Counted from the first letter of the stretch, positions 9,484 to 17,704 are shown. The stretch: DNA of 36,105 nucleotides from Candidatus Daviesbacteria bacterium (GCA_016183225.1 JACPEZ010000012.1:1-36105), one strand, 5' to 3'. The notes: generated by a model from the sequence alone, not told the origin. Made by a program: numbers and translations.

Positions 9484-10419
9484 ATGGATAACTCTAATAA
9501 ACCAAATTCGCCGTTTGACTTTAATCCGCCTGCCGGCGGGATACCCACGACTCCTCCTGCTCCTGCTTTTAATCCGCCGTCTCCTTTTTCGCCTTTATCG
9601 CCACCCCCACCTCCAAATCCTCTACCCGAATATACTCCCCCTCCACCCCTACCCACTCCTCCCCTGGTACCGGAACCACCTGCCTCGCCGCTAGGCGGGC
9701 CTGCCTCGCCAGACGCGAGTCTAGGCGGGCCTGCCTTGCCGCTAGGCGGGTTACCAAACTGGCCTCCCCCTCCGCCCTTGCCCGCCGTAGGCCCTGCGGA
9801 GGCGGGACCACCTCCGCCAGCCTCGCCAGACGCGAGTCTAGGCGGGCCAGCCCCAACACCTTTGGAAAATCCCCTGGATAATCCCTGGGGCGCGCCTCCT
9901 CAACCTCCGCCCATCAGCACTCCCCCCACTCCTCCCCCATGGACGCCCCCAGCACCTCCAGCTCCAACCCCGGCTGAAACTTATTCCGCAGAATCACCTC
10001 CGACCGATTTATCACATCTGGTTGGCAACAATTCCCAGGCAGAGCCAATCCCAACTAATTCCGGAGGAGCGGAAACGTTGGTGGTGCCGCCGACCCCGCC
10101 TGAAGGCGGAGCCGTTCCTGCAGAAAATGTCAAAAGGGGAATGCCCAAATGGTTGATCGGGGTGGGGGTGGGACTTTTGGTAGCGGTGGTTGGAGCATCG
10201 GCGTACTTTATTTTAGGGATTGGACAAACGCCAAAAGGAGGCAGTCTGCCGGCAGTTCCGACTCAAACTACCCAACAGGTTAAACCTCCTGCGCCGCTTC
10301 CCACTCCGGTTGCTGCCACGCCGTCTCCCGAGAGTGAAACTGCCGGTTTTGGACAGCTGGAAAGTGGAGGTGGCAGATCTGCCACCTCGGCAGGAGACCT
10401 CCTCCGCCAGGGAAGATAA
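9484..10419 (+). CDS. Proline-rich protein with one TM helix and low-complexity flanks
   Basis: ORF open from 9436; likely start is M17 (MDNSNKPNSPF...). PPxP-rich cytosolic segment, TM 'WLIGVGVGLLVAVVGASAYFILG', Pro/Thr-rich outer part. Confidence 0.7.
   Translation: MDNSNKPNSPFDFNPPAGGIPTTPPAPAFNPPSPFSPLSPPPPPNPLPEYTPPPPLPTPPLVPEPPASPLGGPASPDASLGGPALPLGGLPNWPPPPPLPAVGPAEAGPPPPASPDASLGGPAPTPLENPLDNPWGAPPQPPPISTPPTPPPWTPPAPPAPTPAETYSAESPPTDLSHLVGNNSQAEPIPTNSGGAETLVVPPTPPEGGAVPAENVKRGMPKWLIGVGVGLLVAVVGASAYFILGIGQTPKGGSLPAVPTQTTQQVKPPAPLPTPVAATPSPESETAGFGQLESGGGRSATSAGDLLRQGR
9526..9539. repeat. Palindromic element CCGCC-tgcc-GGCGG
   Basis: Seen directly; in frame inside the proline-rich ORF. 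Confidence 0.6.
9703..9731. repeat. 29-bp repeat copy 1, GCCTCGCCAGACGCGAGTCTAGGCGGGCC, hairpin-forming
   Basis: Identical to 9820-9848. Stem CGCC-AGAC / GTCT-a-GGCG around GCGA. Confidence 0.9.
9781..9806. repeat. Inverted repeat CCCGCC...GGCGGG
   Basis: cccgccgtaggccctgcggaggcggg. Confidence 0.7.
9820..9848. repeat. 29-bp repeat copy 2
   Basis: Exact copy of 9703-9731, offset 117 bp (39 codons), same reading frame. Confidence 0.9.
10096..10109. repeat. Palindromic element CCGCC-tgaa-GGCGG
   Basis: Seen directly inside the same ORF. Confidence 0.6.
10367..10388. repeat. 22-bp perfect palindrome GAGGTGGCAGATCTGCCACCTC
   Basis: Self reverse-complementary. Followed by AGGAG-ac-CTCCT at 10392-10403. 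Confidence 0.9.
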
Positions 10420-10695
10420 TCATCCTTTGTGGATATATCCCAACCACCATTTCTTAACAAAAGGAACAGACAGAGTTGATAGAATAAATGCAATCGCCGG
10501 AACTATGGAATTAACAAAAGGTTTACTGATACCTGCGAATAAAAAGAATAAGGAAATTACTAAATAAGTTAAGACAGATATTACAATCTTTCTGGTCAGG
10601 CTTGTTTCCCAGGATTTTTCAGTTTCTACTCTTATGTTTCTTTCTTTAATTTTATTAATTTCCAGTTCCAAATCTTGAATTGTAGTCATAATCAA
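10420..10695 (-). CDS. Small membrane protein (91 aa, coiled segment plus two TM helices)
   Basis: 'MTTIQDLELEINKIKERN...KIVISVLTYLVISLFFLFAGI...FILSTLSVPFVKKWWLGYI'. Confidence 0.6.
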   Translation of the reverse strand: MIMTTIQDLELEINKIKERNIRVETEKSWETSLTRKIVISVLTYLVISLFFLFAGISKPFVNSIVPAIAFILSTLSVPFVKKWWLGYIHKG

Positions 10696-10701
10696 TGGGA
10701 T

Positions 10702-10806
10702 TTATTTTCTTTTGGAAGCAAGATACATGAAAATCAGGGCATTAAGAATTAATGCCGCTGTAAAATAAAAAAGCAGATAACCAATGGTTGTTTCATTGAA
10801 CGTCAT
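10702..10806 (-). CDS. Tiny single-TM protein (34 aa), absent from the supplied ORF track
   Basis: MTFNETTIGYLLFYFTAALILNALIFMYLASKRK; sits 2 nt after the 65-aa ORF and 6 nt before the 91-aa ORF on the same strand. Confidence 0.5.
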   Translation of the reverse strand: MTFNETTIGYLLFYFTAALILNALIFMYLASKRK

Positions 10807-10808
10807 CT

Positions 10809-11006
10809 CTATTTCCTTACTATCCAGATAGCAAAAATCCAAAGAATTATTGCTATTACCAAACCAAATAATAACACTGTTAAGGGTGGTTTGTCGAGCG
10901 CAGGAATAATAAATGGCAATACTGTTGATCCAAACAAAATTTGACCTAATCCCAGAGCGAGATCCGATGCTTTATCCAACTGTACTGTTGATAATTGAAT
11001 TTTCAT
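10809..11006 (-). CDS. Small two-TM membrane protein (65 aa)
   Basis: ATGA overlap with the serS stop; 'LGQILFGSTVLPFIIPALDKPPLTVLLFGLVIAIILWIFAIWIVRK'. Confidence 0.65.
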   Translation of the reverse strand: MKIQLSTVQLDKASDLALGLGQILFGSTVLPFIIPALDKPPLTVLLFGLVIAIILWIFAIWIVRK

Positions 11007-12235
11007 TTTGGTTTGATTTCAGAAAAACCTGTATATTTTTGTAACACTTCCGGAATTTTAACTGAACCGTCTGCCAGTTGATTATTTTCAAGAAGGGGAA
11101 TCAAAATACGCGGGGAGGCAATGGCAGTATTGTTGAGGGCGTGGCAAAATTTTATCTGGCCGTCGCTGTCGCGATATTTAATTTTTAATCTTCTGGTCTG
11201 GAAATCCAAACAAATAGAATTTGAATGGGTTTCCCCGTATCCGGCTCTGCCGGACATCCAAGTTTCAATATCATATTGCAAAGCCTGCTTTTTACCCATT
11301 TCCTCCGAAGACATGACCACCACTTGATAGGGGAGACCGAGCATATCCAAAATCTCTTCGCTGTTTTCCTGCAGCTCCTCAAAAAAACCCAAGGATTCCT
11401 GTTCTTGAGCTTCACACAACACCACCTGTTCCACTTTATAAAACTCGTGTACTCTGTACAACCCTTTGGTATCTTTGCCGTACGAACCAATTTCCGTTCT
11501 AAAACAAGGGGATACGCCCACATATTTTTTAGGTAAATCTTTCATATCAAAAGTTTCATCGGCATGTAGAGCCATTAAAGGAATCTCCGAGGTACCAACT
11601 AAATACTCATCTTCCCCCACCTTATATGTATCCTCCTGCCCCCAGGGAAATTGCCCCCCGCCTTCCAGAGCAAAACTTCTGTTAATAACCGGCGGGACAA
11701 TCCCCTGAAAACCTTTTTGGGTTAAATGGTCAAAAGCAAAGTTTAAAACAGCCCATTGCAATCTTGCTCCTGCCTGCTTCAAAAAATATCCCCGAAATCC
11801 TGCCACCTTGACTCCTCTTTCAAAATCAATAATATCAAGCAGTTTTCCCAGTTCCATATGGTCTTTGGGTTTAAAAGAAAATTTCGGAGGCTCACCATTT
11901 TTCCTGATGACTTTATTTTTAGAAACATCTCCTATTGGCACTTCATCCATAATAACATTAGGCACCTGAAGCATTAGGTGTTCCCAGTCTTTTTGCACTG
12001 CGCTTAATTTTTTTTCTTGATTTTGTAATTCATCCTTGATTCTTGTCCCTTGATTCTTGTCCCTTGCTTTTGCCGCTTCATTCCGTTTTGCCCGCAAGTC
12101 ATCTACCTGTTGGATGAGATTTTTTCTCTCATTGTCCAAAGATAAAAGTTTTTCCAAATCCACATTAGCTTTTCTTGCCTCAACGGATTTTTTAACCTTA
12201 TCTAAATTTTCTCGAATAAAATTAATGTCTAACAT
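11003..12235 (-). CDS. serS: Seryl-tRNA synthetase
   Basis: MLDINFIREN coiled-coil arm, 'GTSEIPLMALHADE', 'PCFRTEIGSYGKDTKGLYRVHEFYKVEQV', 'THSNSICLDFQTRRLKIKYR', 'ALNNTAIASPRILIPLLE'. Confidence 0.95.
   Translation of the reverse strand: MLDINFIRENLDKVKKSVEARKANVDLEKLLSLDNERKNLIQQVDDLRAKRNEAAKARDKNQGTRIKDELQNQEKKLSAVQKDWEHLMLQVPNVIMDEVPIGDVSKNKVIRKNGEPPKFSFKPKDHMELGKLLDIIDFERGVKVAGFRGYFLKQAGARLQWAVLNFAFDHLTQKGFQGIVPPVINRSFALEGGGQFPWGQEDTYKVGEDEYLVGTSEIPLMALHADETFDMKDLPKKYVGVSPCFRTEIGSYGKDTKGLYRVHEFYKVEQVVLCEAQEQESLGFFEELQENSEEILDMLGLPYQVVVMSSEEMGKKQALQYDIETWMSGRAGYGETHSNSICLDFQTRRLKIKYRDSDGQIKFCHALNNTAIASPRILIPLLENNQLADGSVKIPEVLQKYTGFSEIKPK
12036..12063. repeat. Perfect 14-bp tandem duplication (TTGATTCTTGTCCC x2) inside serS
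   Basis: 12036-12049 and 12050-12063 are identical; flanked by CC and TTG that continue the period. Confidence 0.9.
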
Positions 12236-12818
12236 TTTGCCAACTCCTTTCCGGTTCCACTTCCCCGCTTAAAATTAAATCCACGGCTTTTTTATGCCAG
12301 TCAAATTTAGTAATATGATACACCTGCTTAAAGTATTTTAACGCATTGGCTGCCCCGGGTACACCTTTAGCCTGGGCCAGAGCATCAAGATTATCAGCAG
12401 CTTTGACCACTCTAGCTTCTACAGACTTTCTTTGATTATATTCTTCCACCAGTTCCATAATTTCTTCCCGCGAATCCAAACCCGCGACCAAAGCCTTGAC
12501 CCCTTCTTCCTCAATATTCTTAAAAACTCCTCCGGCCATACCTTTGACAAAAGTACCCACATCTCCCACAATAGTTTCCCCGATATCATGAACCAAACCC
12601 ATTTTCAAAACTTTTTCCGCATCAATTTTCACCCCTTCTTTTTGCAGGTTTTTGGCAAAAAAATAGGCCAGGAGAGCTGTGGAAAAAGAATGGGCTGCTA
12701 CCGAATCTGCCTCATTTCTTTTAAATCCCATGGCAATAAAACCCTGCCGGGGCAGCTCCTTAGCCCACTGCAAAGTCAAAAAAACTTTCAAAATTTTCTT
12801 TAAATCATTTATTTTCAT
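12222..12818 (-). CDS. HD-domain phosphohydrolase, YfbR/HDDC2-like
   Basis: 'AAHSFSTALLAYFFAKN...LKMGLVHDIGETIVGDV'. Confidence 0.8.
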   Translation of the reverse strand: MKINDLKKILKVFLTLQWAKELPRQGFIAMGFKRNEADSVAAHSFSTALLAYFFAKNLQKEGVKIDAEKVLKMGLVHDIGETIVGDVGTFVKGMAGGVFKNIEEEGVKALVAGLDSREEIMELVEEYNQRKSVEARVVKAADNLDALAQAKGVPGAANALKYFKQVYHITKFDWHKKAVDLILSGEVEPERSWQNVRH

Positions 12819-13399
12819 TACAATCCCAACTGATCAGAAATTCCCTGCATTGCTTTAAGTGCTATTCCTACAAATTCCTCCAAAGGAATATCCAATTCTC
12901 TTTCGCAAGCTAAAATCTGTTCCCTTTTTGCTCCCGAGGCAAAAGATTTTTGGTGAAATTTCTTCACCACCGAATCAACAGTCACTGATGATAATTTTTT
13001 ATCCGGCCGAACTAAAGCTACTGCCGTGATCAAACCGGACATATCATCGGCGGCATAAACTGCCTTTTCCAGATAGTTATCCCTGCTCGCTTTGATCCCA
13101 TCATGATGAGCTTTAATACCGTTGATAATTCGCTCGCTGGCCCCCAGAGGACGCAGTTTTTCTTCGGTAACCAGTGTATGTCTTGTGGGATCTTTTTCCA
13201 CCAGTTCATAATCAGCATCATGAAGTAATCCCACAATTCCCCATTCCTCCTCATCAAATTCATTTTGTTCACGATCGTGAACATTCTGCAGATATTTACA
13301 CAAAGCACGCATAATGGCTTCCACTGCCAACCCATGCTTTTGCAGGTTTTTACTTTTGAGCATCTGGATCATCAAATTGTGAGCTTCATTTCTTGTCAT
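12818..13399 (-). CDS. HD-domain hydrolase
   Basis: 'KHGLAVEAIMRALCKYL...GIVGLLHDADYE...IKAHHDG'. Confidence 0.8.
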   Translation of the reverse strand: MTRNEAHNLMIQMLKSKNLQKHGLAVEAIMRALCKYLQNVHDREQNEFDEEEWGIVGLLHDADYELVEKDPTRHTLVTEEKLRPLGASERIINGIKAHHDGIKASRDNYLEKAVYAADDMSGLITAVALVRPDKKLSSVTVDSVVKKFHQKSFASGAKREQILACERELDIPLEEFVGIALKAMQGISDQLGL

Positions 13400-13400
13400 T

Positions 13401-13835
13401 TTAGTTCAATAGTGAAAACTTTCCGGTAAATTCTCTTAAAATAGCTGTATTCCCAAATAAACAAATTCCCCAATACTCCAGTTCTGCTTCCGGAGTTTCT
13501 TTAGTCCTGTCTTGCTGTTCCTGGGAGGCCCCCACAGTCATAGTGGAAGTAAAATCTGTAAAGATTATACCCCTGGCTAATGCTTCATTACGAACAGTTC
13601 TAATCTGATTGGAATTATCTGCCTTTAAAACTATAAAAGGAAAGTGAGAAATATTAGGGTGCGCCCCCAAGTCTTTATCTTTATAGTCCAGAAAACACAT
13701 TTCTTCCCCTTTACCAAAGCCGCCGGCCAGTCCTGCAGTCATATGCCCCAGCGCATTCATTAATTTACCAGTTTCTACTTTTTTATTAAGTATTGCCACA
13801 AATCTTTTTGATCTCTCATCAGGCAAATTATTCAA
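13401..13835 (-). CDS. DUF2000-like protein
   Basis: 'RFVAILNKKVETGKLMNALGHMTAGL', 'ISHFPFIVLKADNSNQIRTVRNEALARGIIFTDFTSTMTVG', 'EYWGICLFG'. Confidence 0.7.
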   Translation of the reverse strand: MNNLPDERSKRFVAILNKKVETGKLMNALGHMTAGLAGGFGKGEEMCFLDYKDKDLGAHPNISHFPFIVLKADNSNQIRTVRNEALARGIIFTDFTSTMTVGASQEQQDRTKETPEAELEYWGICLFGNTAILREFTGKFSLLN

Positions 13836-15297
13836 GTTTTTTGATTCCTTTCCTTTCAGGTTTTAGTGTCGGAAAAAGTATCACATCGGCAATGGCGGGA
13901 GAGTTGGTAAAAACCATAATCCATCTATCCAGTCCCGGCCCAATGCCGGAAGTGGGGGGCATGCCGTATTCCAGCGCCTCCAGAAAATCTTCATCGGTCT
14001 TTTGAGCTTCCAGGTTGCCTTTTTTCATTTTCTTTTTCTCTTCCACCCAAGCTTCTTTCAAAATCTGAGGGTCGTTTTGCTCGCTCCAATTAGTCCCCAT
14101 TTCCATGCCTGCCACATAAATATCAAAGCTCTCCACCAGTTTTGGATTATCATTTTTTCTTTTGGCCAGAGGGTAAAAATCTGCCGGGTAATCAAAAACA
14201 AAAGTGGGCTGGATCAGCTGGTCAGTGCATTTTTTCTCAAAAATCTCCAGCAAAATTTCCCCGTCAGTCATATAATCTTTAATTTCCACTCCCAGTTTTT
14301 TGGCTAGTTTAATAGCTTTTTCCAAGGTGTCAATTTCATGAAAATGAACTCCGGTGTGTTTTTTAAAAAGATCCGCCAGTTTAATTCTGGTCCATGGCTT
14401 TTTAAAATCCAAAACCATACCCTGAAATTCTATTTTTGTTTTTCCAAAAATGGCCTTGACTACATATTCAAACATTTCTTCAATCAGGTTCATGTTATCC
14501 GTATAGTCGGCATAAGCCTCCATGGTTTCAAACATGGTAAACTCCGGATTATGATTTCGATCCATACCTTCGTTTCTGAAAACATGACCGATTTCAAACA
14601 CTTTTTCAAACCCCCCCACAATTAATCTTTTTAAATACAGTTCATTGGAAATTCGAAGATAAAAATTGCTGTCCAGGGCATTGTGGCGGGTCTTAAAGGG
14701 TTTGGCTCTGCCTCCTCCATAAACCGGCTGCAAGATGGGGTTTTCCACTTCCAAATACCCCTTTTCCTCAATCATGAATTTTCTGACATAATAAATCACT
14801 TTTGATCGTATTTCAAAAACTTTTCTGACAGAATCATTCATTAAAAGATCCAGATATCTTTTTCTGTATCTTTCCTCCACGTCTTTTAATCCGTACCAGG
14901 AAGAAGGAAGGGGACGAAGACTTTTGGACAGTATTTTATAATTGGAAACCCTGACAGTTATTTCCCCTGCCTGTGTTTTAAAAATTTCTCCGGTAGTTTC
15001 AATAAAATCTCCCAAATCCAAATTGGTTAAAAACTCGTACTTTTCTCCGGTTAATTCTGCTTCTGAAAAAAATAACTGGATTTTGCCGGATTGATCTTCC
15101 AGATCAACAAAAGTTATTTTTCCATGGGGACGAAGAGATCTAATCCTCCCTGCCACAAAAACTTTTTTCCCCATCATTTTCCGGGCCACAAAAATTTCAT
15201 GCTTTCTATTGGATTTTGAAGGGAAAGGGTTAATCCCCAATCTTTGAATATTTCTTAATTTCTTAAGTCTTTCTTTTTGTAAAGCTTGCAGCGCCAT
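13828..15297 (-). CDS. lysS: Class II lysyl-tRNA synthetase
   Basis: 'GKITFVDLEDQSGKIQLFF', 'RKRYLDLLMN', 'RISNELYLKRLIVGGFEKVFEIGHVFRNEGMDRNHNPEFTMFETMEAYADY', 'GIGPGLDRWIM'. Confidence 0.96.
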   Translation of the reverse strand: MALQALQKERLKKLRNIQRLGINPFPSKSNRKHEIFVARKMMGKKVFVAGRIRSLRPHGKITFVDLEDQSGKIQLFFSEAELTGEKYEFLTNLDLGDFIETTGEIFKTQAGEITVRVSNYKILSKSLRPLPSSWYGLKDVEERYRKRYLDLLMNDSVRKVFEIRSKVIYYVRKFMIEEKGYLEVENPILQPVYGGGRAKPFKTRHNALDSNFYLRISNELYLKRLIVGGFEKVFEIGHVFRNEGMDRNHNPEFTMFETMEAYADYTDNMNLIEEMFEYVVKAIFGKTKIEFQGMVLDFKKPWTRIKLADLFKKHTGVHFHEIDTLEKAIKLAKKLGVEIKDYMTDGEILLEIFEKKCTDQLIQPTFVFDYPADFYPLAKRKNDNPKLVESFDIYVAGMEMGTNWSEQNDPQILKEAWVEEKKKMKKGNLEAQKTDEDFLEALEYGMPPTSGIGPGLDRWIMVFTNSPAIADVILFPTLKPERKGIKKLE

Positions 15298-15303
15298 GGC
15301 TAA

Positions 15304-15332
15304 AGTATACCTTTAAGGATAAGTTTTGACAA
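15304..15332 (-). promoter_or_regulatory. lysS promoter TTGTCA-N17-TATACT, 6 nt before ATG
   Basis: -35 at 15327-15332, -10 at 15304-15309, spacer 17 nt, ATG at 15295-15297. Confidence 0.65.
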
Positions 15333-15349
15333 TGAAGAAGAAATAGGGG

Positions 15350-16117
15350 TTAGCCTGCCGGTGTAGCATGATCCAACATAGCTCTTGTGAAATCTGGTGT
15401 ATGATGAGTCGCCCCACCGCTTCTAAATCTTGCCATAAATTGATTAAATAACTCCTGCTCGCCACTTTCCCGTAAAGCAAGCGGATTATAAATGAGTACC
15501 GGCTGAACATCATCTATCATTACAGCCAATTCCCTTAATCTCCATCTTCTCATCGTTGCCCCACTACTCACCAGCACCACTGCTGCTTCGGCTCTACCGT
15601 TAAATACCTGTATTTCTTCTTTGCCCTCTACTCGATCTAAAGCTATTTCAATATTTCGATCATTAAACCATTCTTCCGTTAAACCTCGATAAGAAGTAAC
15701 TATACGCTGATTTGCTAAATCTGCCGCGCTTCGATAACCTACAGCTTCTCCAACTAAAATACTCAATCGTGGTGCCGGATGAAACACTTCAAGACGTCCC
15801 AGCTCTTCTATACCTGGCAAAGGATTTCTATCCACTCGGGCAACAGCCAAATATTCAGCAACCCTATCGCTGCCGACAATTCCAGCCACATATATACCGC
15901 TATCCACCTGTCTTAAAACATCAAAAGAGTGTTGGGCCGTCAAGGTTACCGGGGGATCATCAACTTCTAGATATAGATTGCCATTTCTCTTTTGATGGGT
16001 AGGCTGAATACCCTTTTCTCCGAGTGCGTTTATAACACCTCTAAGAATGTGTTTGCCGCTTGGTATTAGCACTCCCAATCGTTCTGGACTTGTACTCATA
16101 TTTTTTCCACTTCCCAT
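15350..16117 (-). CDS. HisG-like (ATP phosphoribosyltransferase fold) protein
   Basis: 'GVLIPSGKHILRGVINALGEKGI', 'GIVGSDRVAEY', 'LANQRIVTSYRGLTEEWF', 'EIQVFNGRAEAAVVLVSSGATMRRWRLRE' close to the HisG signature. Likely start M7 at 16099. Confidence 0.7.
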   Translation of the reverse strand: MGSGKNMSTSPERLGVLIPSGKHILRGVINALGEKGIQPTHQKRNGNLYLEVDDPPVTLTAQHSFDVLRQVDSGIYVAGIVGSDRVAEYLAVARVDRNPLPGIEELGRLEVFHPAPRLSILVGEAVGYRSAADLANQRIVTSYRGLTEEWFNDRNIEIALDRVEGKEEIQVFNGRAEAAVVLVSSGATMRRWRLRELAVMIDDVQPVLIYNPLALRESGEQELFNQFMARFRSGGATHHTPDFTRAMLDHATPAG

Positions 16118-16118
16118 A

Positions 16119-16141
16119 ATTCCCTATCCATGATAGGGAAT
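16119..16141 (-). promoter_or_regulatory. Leader hairpin: 10-bp perfect stem, ATG as the minus-strand loop
   Basis: ATTCCCTATC-CAT-GATAGGGAAT on the + strand. Confidence 0.75.
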
Positions 16142-16157
16142 GAAATTAGTTTTTAAA

Positions 16158-16166
16158 ATTATATCA
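16158..16166 (-). promoter_or_regulatory. Extended -10 TGATATAAT for the HisG-like gene
   Basis: Minus strand TGA-TATAAT, 17 nt upstream of the hairpin. Confidence 0.6.
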
Positions 16167-16221
16167 CAACAATACAACAAAAGAAAGATATCAAAAGTGA
16201 CACTTATTAAAAGTCTGTTGT

Positions 16222-17595
16222 CTACCCTAATGATGTACCTACCAATGAATCATAGTTTCCATTTCCGTTTGTATCAATATATTCCCTTGGTATTCGAGAA
16301 TTGAATCCAATAACCCTATCTACAAAACCTCTTTCGTATCTTTCGTGATTTATAGCACTAAGTAATTCCCGTGATAGATCTCCATCCAGTTCTACAAACC
16401 GATCCCAATCTGGTACGCTCATCATTCCGTTTTCACTCATTCTTACTCCTCCTTCTCTTTCCTGATGGTTAGTCCTCCAAACTCCTGCCCATGCATAATG
16501 TTCTAGTATAGCTTTTTTGTCAGGATCAGTTTCTTGGAGGTATTTATCAATACCATTTCTCCATACTGCTAAAGATCTTGCATAAATTAACTGTTTCATA
16601 GAAAAACTAATTACACTTCTTGGCAACTTTGCAATCTCTGTTACTGCAAATAACTCTGCCAATAATTCTTTTATTGCCATATATCTGCCGCCTAAAAGTT
16701 TTATAGTCTCTCCATCAAAAGGCATTTCAGCATGACCAGTTTCATGAGCTGTAAATGCTTTTTTCTTTGCTCTAAGCATTGTTTCTTCCCAGTCTGATAC
16801 TTGCACAACTTGAGGTATGTACAGTCTTACTGCAGGAATATCCACCTCTTTTGTAGATTCATCCATATTATTTGAAAATAGATAACTATCCGCCCCTACT
16901 TGCTTTCTGATATCGTCTTCTGAAGGAATTGTATTACCATTCCAAGATTTATCAACAGTCATTCCGCCTGCTGCCAACATATCACCATAAATTACTCGGA
17001 ATCCAGGAATATTACTTCTGGTAATCTGGTGCGCTAAATCATTGAAATATCTATTTTCTTCAGGTCTTACTCTCTGTAACCATCCTTGCATTACCAGCTT
17101 TAAACCTCTTGGATCTAGATATCTATCCAATAAGCCTACAAACAGGTGATAACGAGGATTTAAACGTGTATTCAATCCTAATATCATTGCTTCGGTAAAT
17201 TTACCTTCCCTTAACGCTAAAGCTCTTGGTCTTAAACTGGCCTCAATTAAATCTTTTTCAGGATCATTGATATCATTAGCCACCCCAACCGCATCTTCCA
17301 TCCTACGGGCTATATCTCTTAAATATCTTCTATACGGCTCTATTTCTCTATATCCATAAACTCTATCTTCACCATTACTTCTAATAATCGTATGCGGAGA
17401 ATCTCCGTTTTCGGGCAAATCATCACCAAGAGTTAAACTTCCGTAAAAACCTTCTGCCCTTTGCGCACGAAAAAAAGCAGTTGCTGACTCTAATGGTCTT
17501 ATTAACGCATCAACCAAAACTTTGTCTTGATCTGGTACAAGACGAAGGGCGCCTTCAAATTTTCTTGCACAATTATTCACTCTTTCTGTTGCCAT
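16222..17595 (-). CDS. Gluzincin-type metallopeptidase, M49 (DPP III)-like, motif intact
   Basis: 'KKKAFTAHETGHAEMPFDGETIKLLGGRYMAIKELLAELFAV' gives HExxH plus a downstream Glu. Shares N-terminal layout with the next gene. Confidence 0.6.
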   Translation of the reverse strand: MATERVNNCARKFEGALRLVPDQDKVLVDALIRPLESATAFFRAQRAEGFYGSLTLGDDLPENGDSPHTIIRSNGEDRVYGYREIEPYRRYLRDIARRMEDAVGVANDINDPEKDLIEASLRPRALALREGKFTEAMILGLNTRLNPRYHLFVGLLDRYLDPRGLKLVMQGWLQRVRPEENRYFNDLAHQITRSNIPGFRVIYGDMLAAGGMTVDKSWNGNTIPSEDDIRKQVGADSYLFSNNMDESTKEVDIPAVRLYIPQVVQVSDWEETMLRAKKKAFTAHETGHAEMPFDGETIKLLGGRYMAIKELLAELFAVTEIAKLPRSVISFSMKQLIYARSLAVWRNGIDKYLQETDPDKKAILEHYAWAGVWRTNHQEREGGVRMSENGMMSVPDWDRFVELDGDLSRELLSAINHERYERGFVDRVIGFNSRIPREYIDTNGNGNYDSLVGTSLG

Positions 17596-17704
17596 ATTAC
17601 ATCTTCCACTGATTAAGCGGAATTAGGGCTAATTGTAGCATAAATGGGGAATAAATGAAAGTTTCCGAATTGTGTAAACACATATGCGACACATTCGTCT
17701 ATAC

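Noticed and set aside
9681-9850. Possible CRISPR array
   Set aside because: Only two exact 29-bp copies, interrupted by shorter related palindromes in a coding frame; no regular spacers and no cas genes.
9569-9859. 96-aa minus-strand ORF rich in LARLAARQARLDSR repeats
   Set aside because: Reverse reading of the palindromic and proline-rich DNA of the plus-strand gene; the repeats explain its periodicity.
16066-16076. TTAGCACTC, a perfect CIRCE half-site, near the start of the HisG-like gene
   Set aside because: The second half-site at the 9-nt spacing is absent and the sequence simply encodes GVLIP inside the CDS.
17668-17684. TGTGT-AA-ACACA short palindrome between the two M49-like genes
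   Set aside because: Too short, with no T-run or second copy; chance is likely in AT-rich intergenic DNA.
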